A DNA stretch of 64,000 nucleotides from Limonium bicolor (GCA_023374045.1 CM041778.1:290013533-290077532), one strand, 5' to 3'. Numbered from the stretch's first letter, positions 11,019 through 22,294 are shown. The notes: a model not told the origin generated them from the sequence alone. Program-made: numbers and translations.

Positions 11019-12083
11019 GTACCGCCTAAACTGTTGAATGTAATAAGTGATTGCATACCGCATTTCATGCTTATGTGTGTTAGTGAGTTCAAGTGTATTA
11101 TCATGTGAGTAAGGAGTTAAAGTATAGTGTGAAAGACACCTAATTAGATAATTCTAAACTAAAGGAACCTTCAATATATGTTATCCAATCCCACCCACAC
11201 CAAACCCTGAAGAGACCACCATCAACATCACCGACTTTCCAATGGAGCAATGTCAGGTTATCCAGCCAGGTATGATACTTAAGTGGATACCTGACACCGG
11301 AAGCACAAGTCCATATCATCAGACGATGCGACGAACTTGGAGCTAAACCTGGAGGTTTCTACACACCTGAATATCCGAACGGATCAAGAATGCAATTGAA
11401 GATGATGTGCATGGGTAAGGACTGGAACCCTTACACCAAGTCATATCAAGAAGTGCGAGCTGAAGATGGAGCAACGGTACCAAGTATACCTGAGGAGTTC
11501 CGTGCGGTCGTTAATCACGCCGTGGGAATTGCTCAACAAGTTGAAACGGATTCAATTCCAATGTGGAAGCAGATTTGTGTATTGTGAACTTCTACCAGAA
11601 AGGTGGACGGTTAGGTTTACACCAAGATAAGGACGAGTCACCCGAGTCTCTAAGTAAGGGAGTACCCGTGGTGTCTTGGTCCATTGGTGATACCGCAGTA
11701 TTTGTATATGGCGAGCAGAAGCGTGCTGATCTCGCAAGGAAGTTAATGTTAAAGTCAGGAGATGTATTAATCATGGGTGGGCAGTCAAGGATGCTATATC
11801 ATGGCATCAGAAAGATCAAACTGAATACCGCACCGTCGGCAGTGATCAATGCCACACACATGAAACCCGGACGTTTGAATTTGACCTTCAGACAATTCTA
11901 AGCCTTGTATACTTTGTAATGTGTTAAGCCAGTGTATGTTAAGGGAGTTATGTATGTGTTAAGTTATATCAACCATGTAAACCAACAATGTTGTAAAGAG
12001 GAAGTGTTAATGAATAAAGCGGAGTTATTGAAGTATATCAACCGTGTTGTTACCCAGTACTTATTAGTTTGCCAATGAATTAG
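11019..12083 (+). other. Probable intron 3 between E2 gag and pol, containing the AlkB frame
   Basis: Donor CAG/GTACCG at the end of gag (11,018/11,019); acceptor AATTAG at 12,083. Joining them is phase 1 and leads from the gag tail into GCALGTGGTLS and then protease in the same frame. This would give a spliced gag-pol fusion and remove 1,065 bp that include the AlkB-like frame. An alternative acceptor, AG at 11,163-11,164, also has phase 1 and would lead in frame from gag into the AlkB region instead. Both joins are inferred. No transcript data are available here. Confidence 0.55.
11165..11901 (+). pseudogene. AlkB-like (ALKBH1-type) Fe(II)/2-oxoglutarate dioxygenase carried by E2
   Basis: AlkB enzymes remove methyl groups from nucleic-acid bases by oxidation. 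The frame from 11,165 gives a short Pro-rich leader and the QPGMI start of the domain, then a frameshift near 11,280. The second block (about 11,283-11,562) includes RRCDELGAKPGGFYTPEYP and LKMMCMGKDWNP. A further frameshift near 11,562 leads to the catalytic block, 11,563-11,901. All key residues are visible: His (codon 11,620) and Asp (11,626) of LGLHQDKDES, distal His (11,800) of MLYHGI, and the two Arg (11,872 and 11,890) of RLNLTFRQ. The order and spacing fit plant and bacterial AlkB, closest in feel to plant ALKBH1-like proteins. The domain is full length (about 240 codons) and ends at a natural TAA. It has no introns of its own. It lies between gag and protease in the same orientation. 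Two frameshifts disable this copy. Confidence 0.9.
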
Positions 12084-12760
12084 GCTGTGCACTCGGAACG
12101 GGAGGTACATTGAGTGTCTGCAATGAGGCAGAAGCCGGCAAGAGCGGCACAATCCTCACCGGTACCTTTCCAGTGAATGGCGTGGATGCATCGATCTTGT
12201 TCGACTCTGGAGCCTCACACACATTTGTTTCGCTATCTTTTGCGAAGAGGCTGGGGTTAGATGGAGAGGAGATGCCAGACTTCTTGGTCACTCTCCCATC
12301 GAAAGAGCGGATCAGGTGTACCCGCTACCACCGAGATGTCATTGTACGAATCAGAGGTGAAGAGTTCCCGATCGACCTGATAGAGTTCGACGGACTTGGA
12401 TTTGATGTGATTGTCGGGATGAACTGGTTGGAGCGGTACAAGGGCAGAATCCTGTGTGCCGAGCATCGACTGCTTCTTCGGAGTCCATCTGGGGTTACCA
12501 TATCATACCGCCAGAGGCCCAGGGAGCCTTCGACTCAGATCATCACCGCCATGGCCATGTATCGTGAGTTACGACGAGGGAGTGATGTATACCTCTGCTA
12601 TGTCCAGGACATAGAGAGAGACCCTGAGTTTAGCCCAGATGTGCCGGTAGTGTCGGAGTTTCCTGATGTATTTCCTAAGGAACTGCCGGGCATGCCGCCA
12701 GCACGAGAGGTTGAGTTTGAGATCGACTTAGTCCGGGCACTGGACCCATTGCGAAAGCAC
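12084..12760 (+). pseudogene. E2 protease and start of RT (pol, part 1)
   Basis: Retroviral-type aspartic protease: active site FDSGASHTFVS, flap and hydrophobic region, then FDVIVGMNWLERY, the ILG-like motif of the family. After the linker with [25 protein letters not shown], which marks the start of chromoviral RT, the frame is lost near 12,735 and resumes in another phase just before 12,769. The protease would cleave the gag-pol polyprotein. The exon probably begins at 12,084, after intron 3. Confidence 0.88.
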
Positions 12761-13560
12761 CTTATCGTATGGCTCCAGCAGAGATGACAGAGCTCAAGGA
12801 GCAGCTGAGAGACCTACTCGACAAGGGCTTTATCCGCCCTAGTGTTTCACCATGGGGAGCGCCGGTCCTCTTCGTGAAGAAGAAGGACGGTAGCCTCCGC
12901 CTGTGTATTGATTATCGGGAGCTGAATGCTGTTACGGTGAAAAACCGTTACCCTTTACCACGCATCGACGATCTATTTGATCAGCTGAGGGGTGCATCAG
13001 TATTCTCCAAGATAGACTTACGTTCCGGATACCATCAGATTGCCATCCGTGACAGTGATATCGAGAAGACAGCTTTCAGAACGAGGTATGGGCATTATGA
13101 GTTCACAGTTATGCCATTTGGCTTATCGAATGCACCAGCAAAGTTCATGGACTTAATGAACCGCTTGTTCCAAGATCAGTTGGACAAGTCAGTGGTAGTC
13201 TTCATCGATGACATTCTTGTGTATTCTAAATCAAGAGGTGAGCACGAAAGCCACCTGAGAGATGTGTTACAAACTCTGAGGAGAAACCAGTTGTATGCAA
13301 AGTTTTCGAAATGTGAATTTTGGTTGAACCAAGTATCTTTCCTTGGACATGTGATTTCTGATGCCGGGATCGCTGTTGATCCGGCAAAGATAGATGCAGT
13401 GCGCACCTGGCCTAGGCCGAAGACAGTCACTGATATCAGGAGCTTCCTCGGTCTGGCAGGATATTATAGGAGGTTTGTGAAGGACTTCTCCAGTATCTCG
13501 AAGCCGATGACTTCCTTGATGAAGAAGGATGCACCATTCGAGTGGACAGTGACTGTGAGA
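12745..13560 (+). pseudogene. E2 reverse transcriptase (pol, part 2)
   Basis: RT fingers, palm and thumb are in one long frame: [68 protein letters not shown], the catalytic FIDDILVYS, then [13 protein letters not shown]. All blocks expected of Ty3/gypsy RT are present and intact in this segment. The frame breaks near 13,545-13,560, ahead of RNase H. Confidence 0.92.
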
Positions 13561-14264
13561 GTTCTTTCGCGAGTCTCAAGGATGCTCTGACATCTGCACC
13601 AGTCCTGACTATACCAGACGGTCCAGATGGTTTTGAGGTCTACTGCGACGCATCAGGCAGAGGTATGGGTTGTGTATTGATGCAACACGGGAAGGTCGTA
13701 GCATACGCCTCCCGTCAGCTGAAGAAGCATGAGGAGAACTACCCTACCCACGACTTAGAATTGGGTGCCATTGTCTTCGCATTGAAGATATGGCGACATT
13801 ATTTGTATGGGGTAAGTGTGACAATCTATTCTGACCATAAAAGCTTAAAGTACTTGTTCACTCAGAAAGAGTTGAACATGAGGCAAAGAAGGTGGGTTGA
13901 GTTTCTGAATGACTACGATATTAATCTGCAATACAAAGAGGGTAAGGCAAATGTGGTAGCTGACGCACTGAGTCGCCGAGCACACTCTCTCCATTCGCTA
14001 GTCTCTTATACTGGCTTGGTTGAAGAGGTGCGGAGTGCTCAGATGACGGATCAGTACATGCTGGAGATCCGGCAGAAGCTTATTGATGGCACATTCGAGG
14101 GTCAGAAGTACGACTTCAGACTCCACGATGATGACCTGATTAGGCTGAATGGCCGATTGTGTATACCTAGGAGTAGCGCTGAGTTGAAGGAGCGCATATT
14201 GAGTGAATCCCATTGTTCTACTACTTCGATTCACCCCGGAGCTTCAAAGATGTATAAAGTATAA
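13542..14264 (+). pseudogene. E2 RNase H and start of integrase (pol, part 3)
   Basis: RNase H with its acidic residues: D in [10 protein letters not shown] in LELGAIV, D in [11 protein letters not shown] in VVADALSRR. It degrades the RNA strand of the RNA:DNA hybrid. The linker to integrase follows and ends with the first histidines of the HHCC zinc finger ([16 protein letters not shown]). The frame breaks near 14,255. Confidence 0.92.
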
Positions 14265-15457
14265 AAGGTATTTTTGGTGGACTGGAATGAAGAAAGATGT
14301 TAGTGATTATGTGTTGAGGTGTCTCACTTGCCAGAAGGTCAAGTTTGAGCACCGACGGCCTGGTGGTATGGTACAGCCAATGCCAGTGCCTGAGTGGAAG
14401 TTCCATGATATCTCCATGGACTTTGTAGTAGGGCTTCCGCCTACAAGGGGAGGTCTGAATATGATATGGGTGATAGTTGACCGACTGACCAAGGTGGCCC
14501 GATTCATTCCGATGAAGGACACTTGGAAAGTGGCAAGATTGGCAGAACTGTTTGATAAAGAGATTGTAAGACATCATGGTGTACCGAAAACGATTGTATC
14601 TGACAGAGATACCAGATTCTTATCCAGATATTGGAAGTCCACACGAGAGGCATTGGGTACTGAATTGAAATTGAGTACAGCGTTTCATCCACAGACCGAT
14701 GGTCAGAGTGAGCGCACCATTCAGACACTTGAGGATATGCTACGTGCTTGTGCACTTGACTTTCAGACCAGCTGGATTGATAAGTTACATCTGATCGAGT
14801 TTAGTTACAACAACAGTTATCATGCTTCGATCAAGATGTCTCCCTTCCAGGCCTTGTACGGTAGACCATGCCGCACGCCATTATGCTGGGATGAGTCGAG
14901 TGAGACGGTCATTATAGGACCAGAGTATCTTGAGCAAGTTCAGGCAGAAGTTCGCCAGATCAGGGCTAATATGAAAGCAGCTCAGGATAGACAGAAGTCG
15001 TACGCAGATGTGCGCGACGTGACCTGGAGTTCGCCGTGGGCGATCAGGTATTTTTGAGAGTATCCCCCATGAAGGGAGTATTTCGTTTTGGCCAGAAGGG
15101 CAAGTTGAGCCCAAAGTATGTGGGGCCTTATGTTGTGACGGAGCGGATCGGCCCGGTAGCCTATAGACTAGACCTACCGCCGAGCTGGGCAAGGTACATG
15201 ATGTATTTCATGTGTCCCAGTTGAAGAAGTATATGTCTCATCCGTCTCATGTGCTTCAGCCTGAAAGGCTAACCTTAGAGCCGACCATGCGATCAGTGGA
15301 GACTCCGGTACGGATTCTGGATGCTAAGACTCGAGACACTCGCCATAAGTCCGTGAGACTGGTGAAAGTTCTCTGGTCTAACCAGGACGTTGAGGAGGCC
15401 ACTTGGGAGCTGGAAGATAAGATGAAGGCGAAGTACCCGTCATTGTTTACTTCTTAG
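14256..15457 (+). pseudogene. E2 integrase and chromodomain-like tail (pol, part 4)
   Basis: The zinc finger is completed by RCLTCQKVK. The catalytic core has D of SMDFVVGL, D of VSDRDTRF and E of TDGQSERTIQ, followed by SYNNSYHASIKMSPFQALYG. A frameshift near 15,017 precedes the GPYVVTERIGPVAYRLDLP block (to 15,224), and another near 15,185 precedes the tail (15,212-15,457) with VKVLWSNQDVEEATWELEDKM and YPSLF. This tail is the chromodomain-like module of Tekay/Del chromoviruses, thought to steer insertion into heterochromatin. It ends with TAG at 15,455. Confidence 0.9.
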
Positions 15458-15489
15458 TCCTTATGTGTATAGGGTACGGGGCGTACCCC

Positions 15490-15505
15490 TTTTAAGGGGG
15501 GTAGA
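15490..15505 (+). repeat. Upstream copy of the E2 polypurine tract
   Basis: TTTTAAGGGGGGTAGA occurs here, 33 bp after the pol stop, and again at 15,756-15,771 next to the 3' LTR. The two are identical over 16 bp. The 250 bp between them are non-coding. Confidence 0.85.
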
Positions 15506-15755
15506 GCCGTTTCGGTATGTGTGTACGACGTGTATTTGAATACATCGTCTATGTTATGTTGTTATGTTACAGACCGTTGTGTCTGAATGATGTGGATAAT
15601 GTTGTATGGACCTTGTGTCCAATGTTATGTATGTTGTATGGACCTGGTGTCCAATGTTATGTAAGTGTTGTTAGTAATGTATGGAAGTATTTTTATAAGT
15701 GTTCCCGTGTTCTAATATTAGGATATGAGGAAGTATGAACTTTGAGGCAAAGTTC

Positions 15756-15772
15756 TTTTAAGGGGGGTAGAT
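15756..15772 (+). other. E2 polypurine tract
   Basis: TTTTAAGGGGGGTAGA followed by T and the TG of the 3' LTR. This is the normal location of the plus-strand primer. Confidence 0.92.
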
Positions 15773-18700
15773 TGAAATACCCCAAACCTTAATATATTGT
15801 TTAAACACTTAAATATGGTGTATTAAGACTAAAAAGAGTCTTAGAAACATTAGTAAACAAATTTAAACAAAAGGAAACACAAAATGTGCTTTAAAGTCAA
15901 TAAGAGCCAAAATGTGCTCTAAGCTTGGGATAAACTTGGTTAAGACCTAATGAACTTACCAAGACCTCATTTATACATAATGAACATATTAAATCAATTA
16001 CCAAAGAAAACCAAGCTTGAAAACAAGTTTAAACACAAAATGTGCTTTAAGGAGTCTTAAAGCACATTTTTGAAAAATTGTCTTGTAAATGAGTTTTGAA
16101 TGGCTAATGTCCATCATTACTCTTAAATATATATGTGTACTATATAATATCACATTTGGGTGTCTATATTAGTGGGAAATCAAAAATTTCACTTCTATGT
16201 GCCTTGTTTTATGAATAGTAACTTTTATAAGCTATTTTGTAACATATGTTTGTATAAGTAATTAAATTGACAAACAAAGACTATATTACCCTCATTATAC
16301 TTAGGGGGCCGGTTTTCTAAGGTTGGTGACTCACCACCCTCTTGTTAATTTGTTAAGTAAATAATGATGACTAAGAAAGTACTATTTGCTTTTAAACTAC
16401 AAATATCTTCTAAAGTAAAACCAATCTTCATTCTCTCATTTCCTTTCCTTGCTCACACGGTTTCCCACCTCTCTTCTTCCTTCCTTCTTTGTTCTCTCAC
16501 GATAAAACCACTATCACCATTAGAACACAAGCTTTGACCTCTTGTAAAACCTTGCTCACTTGTCCAAATCAAAAACAAACACCACCATCTTCTTCCTCTC
16601 ATCAAGCTCTTCATTCCTATCTTTTCAAAAGTCCAAGACAACCATTTCGGTGCCATGGAGTTTCTCCATTGAAGGAGCTTGAGCTTGTATTTTTACATAT
16701 TGTTACTCTCCTTGACTTCTAGGTAAGGAATCTCAAAAAAAATCATTTCCTCCTTGTTTTTGTCATGTCCGAAAATATATTGAAGGAGCTTTTTATGTGA
16801 CTTTGTTCTAGCTTCATTCCAACTCTTCATGGACTAGGTGGAGTCCTCTCTTGCTAGATATTCAAACTCTCTTCAAAGAGCAAGGTAAAACAACTACATT
16901 AATGTTTTTGAAACAATGTAAAACTAGGGTTTACAATGAGATGGAGCTTATAGCTTGAATACTCATTATAATGTGTGTATATTGTTTAGAACTTGTCAAA
17001 GAATCAAGTACTCTATCGGTTTTCTAAAGGAAACAAGAAAGAAGTTATTTTGCAAAAGAGGTAAATCTACTAACCTAATGTTGTTTTAATGCCTTAGGAG
17101 AAATGAGCTTATAAATGCTTATTAAAACTACCTAAAGAGCCAATGGTGAATGACTTAGTAAAGTTCTCAAGAGCTTAGTAAAAGGCATATGTGTTGTTGA
17201 GTGTATTTGCAGGTTAAAGGCAAATATATTGTGGAAATTCAGTGTTTATGATTTGTCATTTAAGGGCCTAAGTGCCATGCAATTTAAATTGTGCACTATA
17301 TTGTGATGTAGTGCCTTGTGAGTGAAGTTTGTGTATAATAAGTACTTGATGGATTTTTAGTGTTCTTGGTTGTTTGTTGGTAAAAACAATGTGTTTTGGT
17401 TTAGTAATGTTCTAGGAGAACCTATGTCGAAATTTAGGTAACAAATGTGAAGTTCTAAGTGTTAAAATGTGTTTGATAAGTTAAGGAGTATTTAAATGGT
17501 TAAGTGTTGTTCTTGTGTAGAAACATGCATTAAGGTGATTTGGGATGTAACAAGGACTTAGGCATGAGCTTGAGATTTTAGTATGTACCAAAGTCATTTT
17601 GGGACTTAGGTAAAGACTTAGGCAAACTTTGGAAATAAGGAGAAGTGTACACTAGGAAAAGAGTTTCAAGAAGGATGTAAGGAAGTAGTGTGAGAGATGA
17701 TGCTTGGGAGATGATGTTAAGATAAGGAGAAAACATTTTGGGATAGTAGTTATCATAGGTGAGAAACACCATTTAGAAACCTAGTGTAAAATGTTGTAAG
17801 TGTTAGGAATTTTGTGAAGAAATAAGTAAAGGTTTAAGGAATTAGAAAAAGAGTTTGTGAGTGTTTAAGGATGGTTTAAGTTGTGTTTGAAGTGCCCAAA
17901 TGAGGTTAGGGGGTACTAGGTTATATGGGGAAAAGTTTGGAGTTGAATGTGAAAAGGAAAATAAGGATTTGGGGCAGACCGGACTTGCGACCGGACTTGC
18001 AAGCCCGGTCGGGCCCTGTTACACTACCGAGAAATGTTTCTGGAATCGACCGGACTTGGGGGACCGGACCTACAAGTCCGGTCGGGCTTGTTTTGTGAGA
18101 GGGAAAATGTTTCTGGAATGTGACCGGACATAGGACCGGGAACGGTCGGAACGGACTGGAATGGACCGGACTTAGGCAAGTCCGGTCGGCAAGTCCGGTC
18201 GGACCAAAACTTGTAAAAAAAAAAACAGAAAAGAATGTGACTTATGTAGTTAACCCTAGGGTGTATAATGAAGGTAACCTAGGGTAAGATAGACATTAAA
18301 ACATGTCATACAATTATGTTAAACACTTAGTAAATTTGGAGGTTAAGTAAGTTAATTAACCGACGTTCTTGAATTATGTTTAGGAGTGGCCTACGGAGGA
18401 AACCAAACGAGGCAAGGACCAAGGTATGGTTTTCTTGCAGTCTGTTGTCTAGCGGTTTACACCGGTTTGTGTGTTGTATGTTTTTCTGTGTGTTTACAAC
18501 GTTATAAGATTTAAGCATGTAATGAGTTTACTGTTGTTCATATTATTGTGATGTGATGTTGTGACTCAACTCCCTTGTGTGTGTCTAACATGACTTACCA
18601 CCTATTGTGTGTTGGTTGTTAAGTTCCACTATGAACTTCTAACAAGTGTTAACTGGGAAGTGAGGAATCCGGTTATCCGGTCATGCATGTAAGTTAAGAG

Positions 18701-19551
18701 TGGATATCTGAATCAGATTCGACTCTTATGTTGTTAAGATTGTTCTCCTTAATTTGGCGTTCGATCTCCCGCTAGCTTCTTCCAAAGCTTACCTATTCTG
18801 ACTTATGATCGGTTTAGTGGGAACCTGTGTTTGTATGGTGTGTTCGGGTCACTAAATCCGAACCATCTGTGACTTAAGTTACTCGTTCGTCTAACAGAAC
18901 GGTAATGAGTGTGTTTAACGAGCTTGACATGAGAGTGAATCACTCTCTAGGCTCTTATGTTATTTGACCCTTGTGGTTTGTTATCGTGGAGTGAAAATCC
19001 ACTGTGTATGTGTTGTTGAGCTATGCACTATTGATGCCATGCTCCATGTTATGTTATGCTATGTATATAATTGAATGCCATGTTATAATGACAAGTAGCT
19101 GCGCGTATCCCGGTAGCCGATGGGCTGCGCGTTAGCCATACCAGCCAAGGGTTGCTGACCCCCTCGGGGGATCCATATTCTTATACTGCAGGATGAGGAT
19201 CGAAGAAGCGGAGTGGCTTTAGATCCTAGGATGTAATCCCTTTTGTATACTTTTGGATGTTGGCCGGGATGCGCCTGTGCTCCTGTGGCGTTATGTATTA
19301 TTGGGCTGTTGCAGTTACAGTGGTGTATACAGTGAAGGATGTATGTAGTACTCGGTATTGTATATAATGTATTTATGGTTTAGTTTTATGCTCGGGAGTC
19401 TGATCATCATACCGGTACAATTGTATTTATTCTGCCTTGTCAACCATGTGGGTGGTTGACGGCGTTGTAGCACCGAAGCGTTAGTTACTGTTTAGTTGTT
19501 TTATTCCGCTGCGATTTCATTTAGTATCATGTGCGTATTAGGGGTGTTACA
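15773..19551 (+). repeat. E2 3' LTR (3,779 bp)
   Basis: TGAAATACCCC to GGGGTGTTACA, nearly identical to the 5' LTR apart from scattered base changes and small indels. One deletion in the dyad cluster, around 18,135-18,160, removes part of the third and fourth dyad blocks present in the 5' copy. This level of difference points to an insertion that is not very recent. A count by alignment is needed for an age. Confidence 0.93.
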
Positions 19552-19556
19552 ACCAA
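19552..19556. repeat. E2 target-site duplication, right (ACCAA)
   Basis: Identical to 5,535-5,539. The E1 LTR sequence resumes immediately after it, matching 497 onward. Confidence 0.95.
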
Positions 19557-20466
19557 ATTAGAAAGAATTTGTAGAAAACAACCTTGGGGGTTTGTAGACA
19601 TTAAAATAACAATAAACAAACAGCTTCTCAAACACAACAAAGAGGTAATTCGCAAACTAGAACTCAGAAACTAAAACTCCGCAAGGCTGAATACACTAGC
19701 CGAATCCGAAAGCCATCTACTTTGAATTAATAAAGATGAAATCTCAGTTTGAACAGTAGAGCCCAAACCAAAGCAGTCACCGATACACAAACTGGAAATG
19801 CCCTTCCTAAACACTGAGCAAATCACAAATGTAGAACAGACCGAAATCAGAACTTCGAACTCACAAAATCAGAAACTGCCAAGACAACAGATTCCCAATC
19901 CTTACCTGAATTCACCCTTGGAATCGCAGAGAACGCCAATCGAAGCAGAATTCGACAAGGGAACAACCAAAATCTGATTCCTAATCAGATTATAGAAGAA
20001 GAATCAGAAAGGAGAAGGTCTCCGAAACTGAAGAATTGGAGGGCGATAATCTGACATCTTACCTTAACCTGAACCGAAATTCACGACGGAGAAGGAATCA
20101 ACAGCAGAACTTGAATTGCAGAATTACCAACAGCAGAATTGGACACTTGAATGAACGTACTTTTGGGAGAGAGAGAGAGAGAGAGTAGAGAAGAGAGGAG
20201 CGTAATGACGGTTTTAAAAACTAAGAAGTGAGGGGAAAAGAATGAGTGACGTGAGAACGTGATTATAAGGTAAGGAATTAATAGGGAAAAATAATTAAGA
20301 GAGAAGGTTATTCTCACCAGGAAATCAAATGGAAGGGGATAAAGACCCTTCTACCCTTATCTTTAATCAGAAGGACTCCCATGTCCTAAAGGATTAAGCA
20401 ATCCACTTAATCAACTTGTAACGAAATACAATGCAAAATTTTGACATCAAACTTTTGGTTATAACA
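19557..20466 (-). repeat. E1 5' LTR, outer segment
   Basis: Continuation of the E1 LTR after E2, matching 502-1,397 with many small differences. Ends (plus strand) GGTTATAACA, that is TGTTATAACC on the minus strand. The 58 bp that follow (20,467-20,524) belong to neither neighbour. They contain GGGGTGTTACA, perhaps the end of an older LTR. Confidence 0.8.
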
Positions 20467-20524
20467 TTAAGTATGTTGTTGTAGTTGGGGTGTTACACTT
20501 TTTGTCTTTATTCTCTCTATGGAA

Positions 20525-21110
20525 AAGGGAGTAGTCATTTATAGATGAGTAAAGGTGAGGGGCTTGAGAAAACTTGCTAGTTTAGAGAACCATTGTCGAG
20601 AAACTTGTTTTAGCCCATATAAAGATTTCTTTAAACGGCATGCTTTGTTAGCCCCTGTAACTACTAGACCCTATGGGAGCTTCATGTAAACCTCTTCATT
20701 CAAGTCACCATGCAATAAGGCGTTGTTAACATCCAACTGATTGATTATCCAACTTTTGTTAAGTGCATCCACAATTAAGGAACAAATCATGGTTAACTTA
20801 ACTACCAATGAGAATGTCTCATGATAATTTAATCCATGTCGCTGTGTAAATCCTTTTGTTCCTAATCTGGCTTTATATCTTTCCAACGTACCATCTGATT
20901 TGAGCTTGACTTTATAGACCCATTTGCACCCAAAGACCTTTTGCCTCTAGATAAGGTGATAACGTCCCATGTGTCATTGTCTTCTAAGGCACATAACTCC
21001 CGCCGTATGGCTTCTCTCTAATGCTCATGCAGCATGACAGTCTTGTAATCAGATGGCTCATGCATGGCTACAACATGACCATCCTTCATGTAGGCTGAAA
21101 CTCGTTGGTG
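20525..21110 (-). pseudogene. Ty1/copia reverse transcriptase fragment
   Basis: Read on the minus strand, the open part (20,886-20,671) has ERYKARLGTKGFTQ, YHETFSLVV, INQLDVNNALLHGDL and EEVYMKLP, all diagnostic of copia RT. The frame continues in broken form to about 20,525 with a [12 protein letters not shown] block, and upstream to about 21,110 with an AIRRELCALEDNDTW-like block. LTRs for this fragment are not visible. It lies on the wrong side of the E3 LTR to be part of that element. Confidence 0.85.
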
Positions 21111-22294
21111 CCCCTAATACGTCCTCGACCGGTCGGGGATGCCTTTTTATCATATGATAACTAATTGATACTTGAGGAAAGTACTTGATTAATGCCAACT
21201 GAAAACTCCTTTTCAACTAAGAATTTACACACAGAAATTCACTCAATCTCCCTCCGTCCCACCTACGGACTCCGGAACAGTTTAGGACTTTATCCATAAG
21301 TCCTTTACCCTCTCATGACAGTAGACTTATGGTTCCCCAACCATTCCCCGACTGATCAGTCTACCAAATACACACAGTCTTCTTTCATCAACCCAGTCCT
21401 ACCCAGCTCACCAACTTCCTAGTGCTTACAAACACTTGTCCAACTTATACTTGCTCTAGTTATCTCTTCTTTTCATATATGACCAAGTCGATTTGCATAA
21501 GACGTTGTATATCGTATTTATACCGGTATGTTAAGATGTGTAACAAACAACCTATGGTCTCCTAAACTCTAGGAGTCGTTTACTTCTACATCCCAGCAAA
21601 GTAGTCACGCTCGAATACAGGCTAATCTTTAATTTGCTTTGGAACCGTCAGGACACGTGTTGCCCTGTGGTTGGACACGATGAAGGTGTGTGCCCCGGTG
21701 GTCAGTCACCACTTTTGCTCTCCACTTGCTTGATCTTGTTTGCCTCATTAATGCTCTCCTAGGCTTTATTTAATGCTGCATAATGAGTGCCTCTCAATAT
21801 CCCTGTGGTTGGACACGATGAAGGTGTGTGCTCAGGTGGTCAGTCACCACTTTCCCTCTCCACTTGTCTGATCTTGTTTGCCTCATTAATGCTCATTAAT
21901 GCTCTCCTAGGCTTTATTTAATGCTGCGTAATGAGTGCCTCTTAATAGCCTTGACCTTATCTTGTTATCTTGTTCATTAATGAGTAAGACTTTGTCGTGA
22001 GCTAGTTGCTTGTGTGGATGCATGAGTTTGTCGGCAGACTTGATGTCTTTTATCCTTCTACTACGTATGATGCATGCGAGATATGGTTGTGTAATGTTTG
22101 ACTCTAGAAGTTCTATCAAAGCTCTCTCAGATATATGCCTGACTGGATAGGCACATTTTGTGAATGAACTGCGCTTGCAACCTTGTGTGTTCAGCTACTC
22201 CTCAATCTGTTTATCTGAATTAAAAGCTTGATAAATGTATTAGATAAACAAGTCAGGTTTGCTATCATCAAAACTAAAAGATCTTGACTTAACA
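21111..22294 (-). repeat. E3: SIRE/Maximus-like copia LTR (boundaries approximate)
   Basis: On the minus strand the inner end begins TGTTAAGTCAAGATC and continues TTTTGATGATAGCAAAC. This resembles the LTR start typical of SIRE/Maximus copia elements. Just inside it are the broken motif CATCATCTAAAATGTGG and a purine run (22,377-22,395). The outer end near 21,111 is uncertain. Inside, 21,663-21,950 is a tandem duplication. The neighbouring small ORFs look accidental. Confidence 0.5.
21663..21950. repeat. Tandem duplication of about 138 bp in the E3 LTR
   Basis: CCCTGTGGTTGGACACGATG starts at 21,663 and again at 21,801. The copies run in parallel to about 21,950 with a few changes. The second copy has an extra 10-bp repeat of CTCATTAATG. 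Confidence 0.85.

Larger units (their letters stand above)
5540..19551 (+). mobile_element. E2: 14-kb chromovirus with an AlkB-type dioxygenase frame
   Basis: Complete LTR retrotransposon of 14,012 bp: TSD, 5' LTR, PBS, gag, AlkB-like frame, protease-RT-RNase H-integrase-chromodomain-like tail, PPT, 3' LTR, TSD. It is inserted in the 5' LTR of E1, so it is younger than E1. The gene order and the C-terminal tail (LVKVLWSNQDVEEATWE) place it with Tekay/Del-type chromoviruses. The LTRs are very long and similar but carry indels, and gag and pol each have several frameshifts, so the copy is no longer autonomous. The cargo between gag and pol is described separately. Confidence 0.95.
1..20466 (-). 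mobile_element. E1: Tekay/Del-type chromovirus, internally deleted, split by E2
   Basis: Ty3/gypsy element read on the minus strand. Its 3' LTR lies at low coordinates and is cut by the window edge. Its 5' LTR is at 4,147-5,539 and continues at 19,557-20,466 after E2. The internal region (1,398-4,146) is only about 2.75 kb, against about 5 kb for intact relatives, because gag is joined directly to the end of the RT core. The order gag, RT end, RNase H, integrase, chromodomain-like tail is the Ty3/gypsy order, and the tail resembles Tekay/Del elements. The low-side TSD is outside the window, so target-site duplication could not be tested. The element is dead. Confidence 0.85.

Noticed and set aside
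11165..11901. AlkB frame as an independent host gene or host pseudogene
   Set aside because: It lies precisely inside E2 between gag and protease, in the same orientation, within a proposed intron and inside matching TSDs, so it came with the element. Earlier capture from a host gene remains possible.
20488..20496. GGGGTGTTACA just outside E1 as its true LTR end
   Set aside because: The E1 LTR outer end is set at 20,466 by comparison with 1,397. The word is in the wrong orientation for E1 and probably belongs to an older remnant.
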